A stretch of DNA of 5,893 nucleotides from Bacteroidales bacterium. GTDB taxonomy: Bacteria; Bacteroidota; Bacteroidia; Bacteroidales; Tenuifilaceae. The stretch lies in contig DQHR01000120.1 of NCBI GenBank assembly GCA_003531155.1, positions 8,278 through 14,170 of the forward strand. The letters are read 5' to 3'. Both the position numbers and the translations under genes were made by a program. The notes beneath the pieces were generated by a model, which saw nothing but the letters and a program-made list of their open reading frames with translations, searched no databases and was not told the DNA's origin. Below, one piece after another: positions 1 through 5,679 of this stretch (position 1 is the stretch's first letter; each line of letters begins with the position of its first letter).

Positions 1-1018
1 CATTGCCTCCTCCAAAATCAAGCATAAAATCATTTTTACTAGTTGATATGCCGGAATAAAAGTTTATTCTGTTTATATTAAGTTTAAGGTTGGTTTTTAA
101 CCCTTCATCAGCAAGGAAATTAGCAATTTCAATGCAACCTTTCTCCTTGGCAAATTGATAGTAGCCTCTGTTTTTTGGAGATAAATCAGTTCTGGCACCA
201 TGTTTAACTAACTTTTTAAAAGCATCAATAGCGTTATTCTCGATGGCAATTGTAAGTGAATTAATTTGATTATCATTTTGAGCATTTATTTCGGCTCCTG
301 CCGAAATGAGTTTTTGTATCAAAAGTGTATCATTGAATTGGGTGGCAATCATTATGGGAGTATTGCCGTGATTATCGGAAATATTAACATCTGCACCAGA
401 CTCAATTAATAAGGTTGTTACATTAGGTGCTCCAGAATAAGTTGCTGCCATCAAAGGTGTATTTCCAAACTGATCCCTTTCGTTTACTTTTGCTCCGTTT
501 AGTATAATAAGATTTGTCATATAAGGGTAACCAAATCCGGCAGAGTAGTGAAGAAGGGTGATGTTAAGGTTATTTTTCTCATTAATGCTAGCATTGCTAT
601 TTATCAATAGTTCGGCAATGCTGTCGTTATTCGATCTTACAGCTGCAAATATTGCCGAATTGCCATCCCAGGGTTTTTTGTTAACGTCAGCGCCAGATTC
701 TATGAGTAATTTTGCAATATCATAATAGCCGTTATCTACAGCATACATCAATGGAGTAACCCCTTCTTCAGTTTCAAAATTTGGATTAGCTCCATATTCA
801 AGTAAATGGTTTACAAAGTTATAGTCGCCAGAATCAGCATATGCAATAAGGTTTGAGTTAAGAGTGTTAATAAGGTCAATATATGCATACCTGTCAAGTT
901 TAATGGTATCTTTTGCTATGTTTGTAATAAATGTTTGACTGTATGAAATCAGTGTGTTTGAAAAAAGAATAAATAATAAAACATATCTTCTCAATCTTCT
1001 TAATCTTTTTTTCGACAT
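1..1018 (-). CDS. Exported ankyrin-repeat protein, partial (C-terminus beyond left edge)
   Basis: An open minus-strand frame of 339 codons runs from an ATG at 1018 to the window edge without a stop. Residues 1-27 form a Sec signal peptide: a KKRLRRLRR basic start, a hydrophobic core YVLLFILF, and a likely cut after SYS with Gln28 at +1. Residues about 60-310 are tandem ankyrin repeats of about 33 residues. Clear signatures are GVTPLMYAVDNGYYDIAKLL/ESGADVN (86-113), GNTPLMAA (185-192), ESGADVN (206-212), GNTPIMIA (218-225) and AGAEIN (240-245); I count seven to eight repeats. From about 311 the pattern changes to alternating hydrophobic/polar residues with a GGG turn, which suggests beta strands, possibly an outer-membrane barrel (inference). 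Ankyrin repeats bind proteins, but the partner and function are unknown. An in-frame ATG at 1030 could add four residues. The gene is divergent from the secreted peptidase, 104 bp away. Confidence 0.9.
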   Translation of the reverse strand, partial: MSKKRLRRLRRYVLLFILFSNTLISYSQTFITNIAKDTIKLDRYAYIDLINTLNSNLIAYADSGDYNFVNHLLEYGANPNFETEEGVTPLMYAVDNGYYDIAKLLIESGADVNKKPWDGNSAIFAAVRSNNDSIAELLINSNASINEKNNLNITLLHYSAGFGYPYMTNLIILNGAKVNERDQFGNTPLMAATYSGAPNVTTLLIESGADVNISDNHGNTPIMIATQFNDTLLIQKLISAGAEINAQNDNQINSLTIAIENNAIDAFKKLVKHGARTDLSPKNRGYYQFAKEKGCIEIANFLADEGLKTNLKLNINRINFYSGISTSKNDFMLDFGGGN

Positions 1019-1122
1019 ATTTATTGTCATTTATTAGAATAAACCTTTTCAATTTTAACAAATCAAATGCCAAAGTAATACTAAAAGCAATGAAATGTTT
1101 AAATAACTATAAAACAAAATTT
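1019..1122. other. Divergent intergenic spacer between ankyrin and peptidase genes
   Basis: This 104-bp AT-rich spacer lies between the two start codons, so both promoters must lie in it or in the adjoining gene ends. I see no exact TAnnTTTG box in either direction. The best minus-strand candidate is TAAAATTG (complement of 1050-1057), one mismatch from consensus and 19 nt from the alternative ATG at 1030, but it has no good -33 TTTG partner. No Shine-Dalgarno sequence is present on either side. Confidence 0.5.
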
Positions 1123-2319
1123 ATGAAAAGACTACTAATTGCATCAATCTGTTCGTTCGCAATTCTTTGGAATGGCAATGTGAGATCACAAGAGAACAAA
1201 ACGGAAGGCTATGTTTTTACCCCAGTTAAGGATATTAAGCATACACCCGTAAAAAATCAAAGTAGTACAAGTACTTGCTGGATATTTTCAAGTTTGGGTT
1301 TCCTTGAAGCTGAGCTTATTCGAACAGGTAAACCCGAAATGGATTTATCGGAAATGTATATTTCAAAGAATGTATACATGGATAAAGCCGATAAGTATGT
1401 GAGAATGCAAAATACAATTAATTACGGACCCGGCGGATCTTTTTGGGATGTTATTGACGCAATAAAAAAGTATGGTATTACTACTGAAGAGGCATTCAAA
1501 GGATTAAATTATGGTGAAGATAGACATATTCATGGTGAATTAGATGAGGCTACTAAGGCTTACCTTGATGCTATCATTAAAAATCCAAACAGAAAGCTAT
1601 CTACTGCATGGAAACGTAGCTTAGAGGGTATTTTCAATGCCTATTTAGGAGAAAATCCAAAATCGTTTACCGTTAACGGGAAAGAGTATACCCCAAAGTC
1701 GTTTGCAGAATCTTTAGGATTAAATCTAGATGATTACGTTTATATCACATCATTCTCGCATCATCCATTTTACCAAAAGTTTATTATAGAGGTTCCAGAC
1801 AATTGGGCACAAAAAGAGATTTACAATCTTCCTATTGACGAGTTTAGTCAAATATTCGATTATGCTGTAGAGAATGGTTATACTGTTGCTTGGGCTAGTG
1901 ATATTAGTGAAAAAGGTTTTTCTTATAAGAACGGTGTTGCAGTTGTACCTGATATGAATTTGAACGAAATGTCGGAAACCGACAAAGCAAAGTGGACATC
2001 ATTATCTTCACGTGATAAGGATGCCCAGTTGTATACTTTTGATAAGCCTTGTTTCGAAAAAACTATTACACAAGAGTTGAGACAGCAAGGTTTTGATAAC
2101 TTCCAAACAACAGATGATCATGGAATGCTAGTTGTTGGTACCGCTAAAGATCAAAATGGTAAAGTTTACTTTAAAATTAAAAATAGCTGGGGTACCGATG
2201 GTAAGTATAACGGGTATTTCTATGCTTCAAAGGCATTTTTACTCTATAAAACAACATCAATAATGGTTAATAAAAATTCAATCCCTAAGTCAATTGCTAC
2301 GAAATTGGGTATCAAATAG
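1123..2319 (+). CDS. Secreted C1B (bleomycin hydrolase/aminopeptidase C-like) cysteine peptidase
   Basis: This 398-residue papain-fold peptidase belongs to the C1B group, which trims peptides in an aminopeptidase-like manner. The motifs are NQSSTSTCWIFSS, with oxyanion Gln45-46 region and nucleophile Cys52; DDHGMLVVG, with catalytic His333; and KIKNSWGT, with Asn354 and Trp356. All triad residues are present, so it should be active. The NLPIDEFSQIFDYAVENGY segment before the His region matches the bleomycin-hydrolase layout. I chose the ATG at 1123 because it starts a good signal peptide: MKRLL, a hydrophobic stretch to Leu15, and VRS cleavage before Gln23. The frame is open upstream to a TTG at 1024, but those residues would bury the signal peptide. 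Classical PepC/Blh enzymes are cytosolic and about 450 residues long; this shorter exported form should act in the periplasm or outside the cell. It is transcribed alone and ends at a strong terminator. Specificity (exo- or endopeptidase) cannot be told from sequence. Confidence 0.93.
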   Translation: MKRLLIASICSFAILWNGNVRSQENKTEGYVFTPVKDIKHTPVKNQSSTSTCWIFSSLGFLEAELIRTGKPEMDLSEMYISKNVYMDKADKYVRMQNTINYGPGGSFWDVIDAIKKYGITTEEAFKGLNYGEDRHIHGELDEATKAYLDAIIKNPNRKLSTAWKRSLEGIFNAYLGENPKSFTVNGKEYTPKSFAESLGLNLDDYVYITSFSHHPFYQKFIIEVPDNWAQKEIYNLPIDEFSQIFDYAVENGYTVAWASDISEKGFSYKNGVAVVPDMNLNEMSETDKAKWTSLSSRDKDAQLYTFDKPCFEKTITQELRQQGFDNFQTTDDHGMLVVGTAKDQNGKVYFKIKNSWGTDGKYNGYFYASKAFLLYKTTSIMVNKNSIPKSIATKLGIK

Positions 2320-2341
2320 TTTATAGATATTTTCAAAATAC

Positions 2342-2376
2342 AATAAAGGCTTCCTGCTAGGAAGCCTTTATTTTTT
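2342..2376 (+). terminator. Intrinsic terminator after the C1B peptidase
   Basis: A perfect 13-bp stem pairs 2342-2354 (AATAAAGGCTTCC) with 2360-2372 (GGAAGCCTTTATT) around a TGCTA loop. It is followed by a T tract to 2376 and begins 22 bp after the peptidase stop. It should end the peptidase transcript and isolate the siaC unit. The A-rich 5' arm gives only a short T run on the opposite strand, so it is mainly a plus-strand terminator. Confidence 0.92.
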
Positions 2377-2401
2377 GAAATAAAAAAGACACATCCACGC
2401 C

Positions 2402-2432
2402 TTTTTTTCGTACCTTTACCCACATAGTTTTG
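2402..2432 (+). promoter_or_regulatory. Bacteroidota-type promoter for siaC-rubredoxin
   Basis: TAGTTTTG at 2425-2432 is an exact match to the TAnnTTTG -7 consensus of the Bacteroidota primary sigma factor. A T-rich segment (2402-2405, TTTT instead of TTTG) sits 19 bp upstream in the -33 position. Transcription would start near 2438-2440, leaving a leader of about 17 nt before the ATG at 2456. The match is by eye only. Confidence 0.55.
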
Positions 2433-2455
2433 TCACTTCATCAAAAACCGATTCT

Positions 2456-2836
2456 ATGTCAACTATGAATGGACTATATATCAAGGGGACTTCAAAAACT
2501 CCAGAGGTTGATTTTACTAGTGGGGTAATTCAGTTATCGGGTCGTTCAATTCCTGAAGATGCTGTTTCATTCTATCAGCCACTAATTAGATGGGTAAATT
2601 CTTACGTTGAGCATCCTGAGAAGTTTACCAAGGTTAACTTTAGAATAGAGTATATCAATAGCGGGTCAAATCGTTTTATTTACGCAATTTTTAAACTTCT
2701 CGACGATTGCTTTATCAGGGGTAACGATATAGCTGTTACTTGGTATTATGAGGAAGATGATGATACCATAAAAGGACTTGGAAAAGATTTCCAGTCTTTG
2801 CTTAAAGTACCTATCAAACTTATTGAGGTTGTTTAA
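2456..2836 (+). CDS. siaC: SiaC-family (DUF1987) regulatory phosphoprotein
   Basis: This 126-residue cytosolic protein spans a full DUF1987/SiaC domain. Family hallmarks visible are the start LYIKGTSKTPEVDF (7-20), the strand GVIQLSGRSIPEDA (23-36) followed by a helix FYQPLIRWV, the central strand-loop VNFRIEYINSGSNR (60-73), and WYYEEDDDTIKGLGKDF (96-112). In Pseudomonas aeruginosa SiaC is phosphorylated by kinase SiaB, dephosphorylated by the PP2C phosphatase SiaA, and when unphosphorylated activates the diguanylate cyclase SiaD, linking stress to aggregation. The family's phospho-acceptor lies in the central loop. Here that loop reads NSGSN (68-72), so Ser69 or Ser71 is the candidate site. 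No SiaA, SiaB or SiaD partner is in the window, so the output is unknown. Met4 (ATG at 2465) is an alternative start. The downstream rubredoxin is probably co-transcribed. Confidence 0.88.
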   Translation: MSTMNGLYIKGTSKTPEVDFTSGVIQLSGRSIPEDAVSFYQPLIRWVNSYVEHPEKFTKVNFRIEYINSGSNRFIYAIFKLLDDCFIRGNDIAVTWYYEEDDDTIKGLGKDFQSLLKVPIKLIEVV

Positions 2837-2846
2837 GTTTCTTCTT

Positions 2847-3002
2847 ATGTATCGATGCCTTATTTGCGGATATATTTACGATGAATCGGAGGGGGACCCA
2901 ACTCATGATATTGCTCCTAATACCCCCTTTGAAGAATTACCAGATACTTGGTTGTGTCCTGTTTGTAGTGTAACAAAAGACCAATTTGAGAAAATGTCAT
3001 AA
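2847..3002 (+). CDS. Rubredoxin (51 residues)
   Basis: This is a small one-iron electron carrier. Two knuckles supply the four Fe ligands: CLICG (Cys4, Cys7) and CPVC (Cys37, Cys40). The family core is present: Y9-Y11, the acidic GDP at 16-18, IAPNTPFEELP at 22-32, Trp35, and KDQF at 44-47. The length is normal for the family. The ATG at 2847 is preferred because longer in-frame starts overlap siaC and add a non-rubredoxin leader; this start leaves a 10-bp gap after the siaC stop. Rubredoxins pass single electrons to partners such as rubrerythrin or flavodiiron oxygen reductases in anaerobes; no partner is in view. Two positions are unusual: Ser41 replaces the Gly that normally follows the fourth Cys, and Asn25 replaces the Gly of the usual PGT. 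It shares the siaC promoter and ends at a hairpin terminator. Confidence 0.95.
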   Translation: MYRCLICGYIYDESEGDPTHDIAPNTPFEELPDTWLCPVCSVTKDQFEKMS

Positions 3003-3026
3003 AAAAGCCGCTTTAAGCGGCTTTTT
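3002..3026. terminator. Bidirectional terminator between rubredoxin and pepD
   Basis: A 10-bp perfect stem, AAAAAGCCGC (3002-3011) with GCGGCTTTTT (3017-3026), closes a TTTAA loop. The GC-rich core is flanked by A and T tracts, so a T tail is produced on both strands. It occupies essentially all of the gap between the two convergent stop codons (3000-3002 plus, 3029-3031 minus) and should terminate both transcripts. Confidence 0.92.
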
Positions 3027-3028
3027 CA

Positions 3029-4492
3029 TTATTTCGATTTAGGTATATTTACTAGTACGTCGAGTAACAAATCCCAATATTTTTGGGTTGTTTCAATATT
3101 TAATCGCTCATCAGGTGAGTGAGCTCCACGGATCGTTGGACCAAATGAAATCATATCCAAGTAAGGATATTTTTCGAGGAATAACCCGCACTCCAAACCA
3201 GCATGAATAGCTCTTACAATAGGTTCGACCCCAAAAAGTTTTTTATACGATGAGCGTGTTATATTGAGAATTTCAGAGTTAGTGTTAGGTGCCCATCCTG
3301 GGTAACCTTCAGAGTGTTGAACGTTAGCATTTGCTAATCTAAACACGCTTTCAACCATATTCGAGATATCGTGTTTTAACGATTCTACCGAACTTCTTTG
3401 GCTGGTTGTAACTAATATCTGGTTGTCTTGAATAAACTTAACCGATGCGAGATTGGTTGATGTTTCAACAAGGCCTTTTAGCTGACGGCTCATCGAAATT
3501 ACTCCATGAGGGCAAGCGTACAGCGAGTTGAGAAGATCGAAATGTGTAGGCTCATCGATGACAAAATCAGGCATTTCGTGAGTCTCAAGGGTTATAGTTA
3601 TATTTGGTTCGACATCTTTTATCTCATTATAAACTTCGGATTTGAAAATCTCAAAATCTTTTAAAAGTAACTCTTTATCTTCAGTGTGAATTGTAAAAAC
3701 AGAGAAAGCTTCACGTGGGATAGCGTTACGAAGATTCCCTCCATCAAAAGATGATAATCTTAAATCATATTTATTTGTGCTTTTCCAAAGAAAGCGGGCA
3801 AGTATTTTAATTGAGTTGCCATACCCTTTATGAATATCATCGCCAGAGTGTCCACCTGTTAAGCCTTTTACAGAAATTTTATAGGCTACAAAATCAGTAG
3901 GTACTTTCTCCTGATCGTATGCAAAGGTCGCTACTGAATCTAGCCCTCCTGCACAACCAATAAATAATTCGCCTTCATCCTCCGAATCGAGATTTAATAG
4001 GATTTTTGAATCGAAAAAGCCCGGTTTCATCTCAAATGCACCCGTTAAACCTGTCTCTTCATCAACTGTAAATAAACACTCAATAGGACCATGCTTAATT
4101 GTATTTGAAGCCAGAATAGCTAATTGCGAAGCAATACCAATACCGTCATCTGCGCCAAGTGTTGTTCCTTTCGCCTTTATCCATTCTCCATCAATGTATG
4201 GAATGATAGGATCAGTATCAAAATTGTGATTAACATCGCTATTCTTTTCGCAAACCATATCGATATGGCTTTGAAGAACTACCGATTGTAAATTTTCGTA
4301 TCCTGGAGTTGCTTGTTTCTTTATAACTACGCTTCCTGCTGCATCTTGTTTTGCTTCAAGATTATGCTCTTTTGCAAAATCCATAAGGTATTTTGCAATC
4401 TTTTCCTCTTTCTTTGATGGACGTGGTATCTTGCATATCTCAAGAAAATACTTCCATATCTCAGTTGGTTGAAGTTGTTCGATTTGATTCAT
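3029..4492 (-). CDS. pepD: Aminoacyl-histidine dipeptidase PepD (peptidase M20C)
   Basis: This 487-residue cytosolic zinc dipeptidase cleaves Xaa-His (carnosine-type) and other unbranched dipeptides, recycling imported peptides. All expected active-site residues of the M20 fold are visible: QSHIDMVCE, with metal ligand His76 and Asp78; LGADDGIG, with bridging Asp115; VDEETGLTGA, with general base Glu145 and ligand Glu146; LNLDSEDEGE, with Asp169; and AHSPDERL, with His458. These line up within a few residues of the E. coli PepD positions (His80, Asp119, Glu149/150, Asp173, His461). The opening EIWKYFLEICKIPRPS is also characteristic of the family. The middle, about 205-400, holds the lid/dimerisation domain, with GGHSGDDIHKGYGN at its start. 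There is no signal peptide. Length is normal and the gene is intact. It is monocistronic in this window, with its own promoter and a shared terminator. Confidence 0.97.
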   Translation of the reverse strand: MNQIEQLQPTEIWKYFLEICKIPRPSKKEEKIAKYLMDFAKEHNLEAKQDAAGSVVIKKQATPGYENLQSVVLQSHIDMVCEKNSDVNHNFDTDPIIPYIDGEWIKAKGTTLGADDGIGIASQLAILASNTIKHGPIECLFTVDEETGLTGAFEMKPGFFDSKILLNLDSEDEGELFIGCAGGLDSVATFAYDQEKVPTDFVAYKISVKGLTGGHSGDDIHKGYGNSIKILARFLWKSTNKYDLRLSSFDGGNLRNAIPREAFSVFTIHTEDKELLLKDFEIFKSEVYNEIKDVEPNITITLETHEMPDFVIDEPTHFDLLNSLYACPHGVISMSRQLKGLVETSTNLASVKFIQDNQILVTTSQRSSVESLKHDISNMVESVFRLANANVQHSEGYPGWAPNTNSEILNITRSSYKKLFGVEPIVRAIHAGLECGLFLEKYPYLDMISFGPTIRGAHSPDERLNIETTQKYWDLLLDVLVNIPKSK

Positions 4493-4514
4493 AATATTGA
4501 CTTTTTATATGGGG

Positions 4515-4546
4515 TAAACTTAGTATTTTATTTTTCCCATTTGAAA
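4515..4546 (-). promoter_or_regulatory. Probable pepD promoter
   Basis: On the minus strand TAAGTTTA (4515-4522) differs from TAnnTTTG by its last base. TTTC (complement of 4543-4546) lies 20 bp upstream in the -33 position. The predicted start near 4508 would leave a leader of about 16 nt before the ATG at 4492, similar to the siaC promoter. Each box is one base off consensus. Confidence 0.4.
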
Positions 4547-4670
4547 GTGAATGGCGTTTTTTTTCATCTTTTTGATGCCAGAAACTGATAAATAGTCTTA
4601 AAAAATGTATACTTTATTGATAGCTAGTGGAATATGTATTTAAGTAATAAAGCCTCGTTGCAGCATAATA

Positions 4671-4703
4671 ATTGTGTTAATTTAAAAAAGAGATCTAATT
4701 TTG
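4671..4703 (+). promoter_or_regulatory. Probable cysQ promoter
   Basis: TAATTTTG at 4696-4703 is an exact TAnnTTTG -7 element. ATTG at 4671-4674, a one-base variant of the -33 TTTG, lies 21 bp upstream. The -7 element ends 25 nt before the cysQ ATG at 4729, giving a leader of about 18 nt. The rest of the 236-bp pepD-cysQ spacer is AT-rich and shows no RNA gene or convincing ORF. Confidence 0.55.
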
Positions 4704-4728
4704 CGACCAATTAGAAATAATTCAATAA

Positions 4729-5565
4729 ATGATCGATCAAGCAGAACTTCGAAACCTGCTCTCAACAGCGATTAATGCTGCTGTGAGAGCGGGTAAACTT
4801 ATCTTAGATGTTTATAATTCAAATGAGTTTCAGGTTAACCTTAAATCCGATAAAACCCCTCTAACATTAGCTGATAGGCAAGCTCATAACGAAATCCTTA
4901 ACTCTTTAACAAAAACACGGATTCCTACTTTAAGCGAAGAGGGAAGGAATATTCTTTTTGAAGAGAGGAAGGGTTGGGAGTATTTTTGGTTGGTTGATCC
5001 GCTTGATGGAACAAAAGAGTTTATAAAACGGAATGGAGAGTTTACTGTAAACATAGCGTTAATTGTTCATGGTTATCCCATTATAGGTGTGGTTTATGTT
5101 CCTGTTCTTAAGGAGTTGTACTTTTCGCTTAAAGGCGATGGTGCGTTTAAGGCAACCTCTATTGAACCTGAAATGGAGTCAAATTACAGGTTCGATCAGC
5201 TAGCTAAAACTTCAGAGCAGCTTCCCAAAAAGATCAAACGCGAAAAGTTGGTTGTTTTAAGTAGTCGCTCTCACATGAATTCCGAAACCGAAGAATTTAT
5301 TGCTCATCTTGAGAAAAAGTATGGTGGAATAACCCATAAATATCAGGGTTCATCGCTTAAACTTTGTTTAATTGCCGAAGGTTGTGCTGATATTTATCCC
5401 CGTTTTACAACTACCATGGAATGGGATACTGCTGCCGGACAGGCTATTGTTGAGGAGACAGGTTGCCATATACTTACTGCCGATACAAAGCAACGAATTT
5501 CCTACAATAAAGAGAATTTACAAAACCCTTGGTTTATTGTAAAGGCTGATAAAACACTTGCGTAA
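4729..5565 (+). CDS. cysQ: 3'(2'),5'-bisphosphate nucleotidase CysQ
   Basis: This 278-residue member of the inositol-monophosphatase superfamily hydrolyses 3'-phosphoadenosine 5'-phosphate (PAP) to AMP and phosphate, clearing the product left by sulfotransfer and sulfate reduction. The Mg-binding signatures are in order: SEEG (Glu70/71), VDPLDGTKEFI (Asp90, Leu92 carbonyl, Asp93, Thr95) and EWDTAAG (Asp233). The KEFI that follows DGT, with KSDKTPLTLADR at 39-50, distinguishes CysQ from inositol monophosphatases. No signal peptide or membrane segment is seen, so it is cytosolic. It is about 30 residues longer than E. coli CysQ (246), the extra length lying around residues 145-175. It has its own promoter and a likely terminator, and no sulfate-assimilation gene (cysC, cysD, cysN, cysH) adjoins it here, so a general PAP-detoxifying role is as likely as a dedicated one. 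Confidence 0.95.
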   Translation: MIDQAELRNLLSTAINAAVRAGKLILDVYNSNEFQVNLKSDKTPLTLADRQAHNEILNSLTKTRIPTLSEEGRNILFEERKGWEYFWLVDPLDGTKEFIKRNGEFTVNIALIVHGYPIIGVVYVPVLKELYFSLKGDGAFKATSIEPEMESNYRFDQLAKTSEQLPKKIKREKLVVLSSRSHMNSETEEFIAHLEKKYGGITHKYQGSSLKLCLIAEGCADIYPRFTTTMEWDTAAGQAIVEETGCHILTADTKQRISYNKENLQNPWFIVKADKTLA

Positions 5566-5587
5566 ACATTTTTTATTTATTACTAAT

Positions 5588-5620
5588 AAGAAATAGCGCA
5601 TTGGTGTTATTTCTTTGTTG
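5588..5620 (+). terminator. Probable terminator after cysQ
   Basis: Positions 5588-5599 (AAGAAATAGCGC) can pair with 5604-5615 (GTGTTATTTCTT) in a 12-bp stem containing two G-U wobbles around a four-base ATTG loop. It is followed by the T-rich TGTTG and then TTTTG. It starts 22 bp after the cysQ stop. The stem is AU-rich and the T tract is interrupted, so it is weaker than the other two terminators in the window. Confidence 0.5.
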
Positions 5621-5621
5621 T

Positions 5622-5652
5622 TTTGATTTGTTCATGAGTTTGGTTATTTTAG
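5622..5652 (+). promoter_or_regulatory. Probable promoter for the GT39 gene
   Basis: A TTTG -33 element (5622-5625) is followed after 19 bp by TATTTTAG (5645-5652), one base off TAnnTTTG. It ends 27 nt before the ATG at 5680. A 7-bp inverted repeat (CATGAGT at 5633-5639, ACTCATG at 5660-5666) brackets the -7 element and could be an operator. Confidence 0.45.
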
Positions 5653-5679
5653 TCAAATTACTCATGCAATAGTCTTTTA

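Noticed and set aside
1050..1057. Possible minus-strand -7 box TAAAATTG for the ankyrin gene
   Set aside because: It has one mismatch and no good -33 partner at the right spacing; it is too weak to list as a promoter.
1024..1122. N-terminal extension of the C1B peptidase from a TTG at 1024
   Set aside because: It would place 33 residues ahead of a clear signal peptide starting at Met (1123), and it covers nearly the whole divergent spacer that must contain promoters.
2778..2846. Longer rubredoxin start overlapping the siaC end
   Set aside because: The extra 23 residues have no rubredoxin character and overlap siaC in another frame; the ATG at 2847 gives a normal rubredoxin.
4612..4652. Inverted repeat CTTTATT/AATAAAG in the pepD-cysQ spacer
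   Set aside because: Seven A/T-rich base pairs with a 27-bp gap are likely by chance here, and it is not aligned with either predicted promoter.
4634..4714. 26-codon ORF between pepD and cysQ (ATG 4634, stop 4712-4714)
   Set aside because: It contains the predicted cysQ promoter, has low-complexity composition and shows no recognisable motif; a short ORF of this size is expected by chance.
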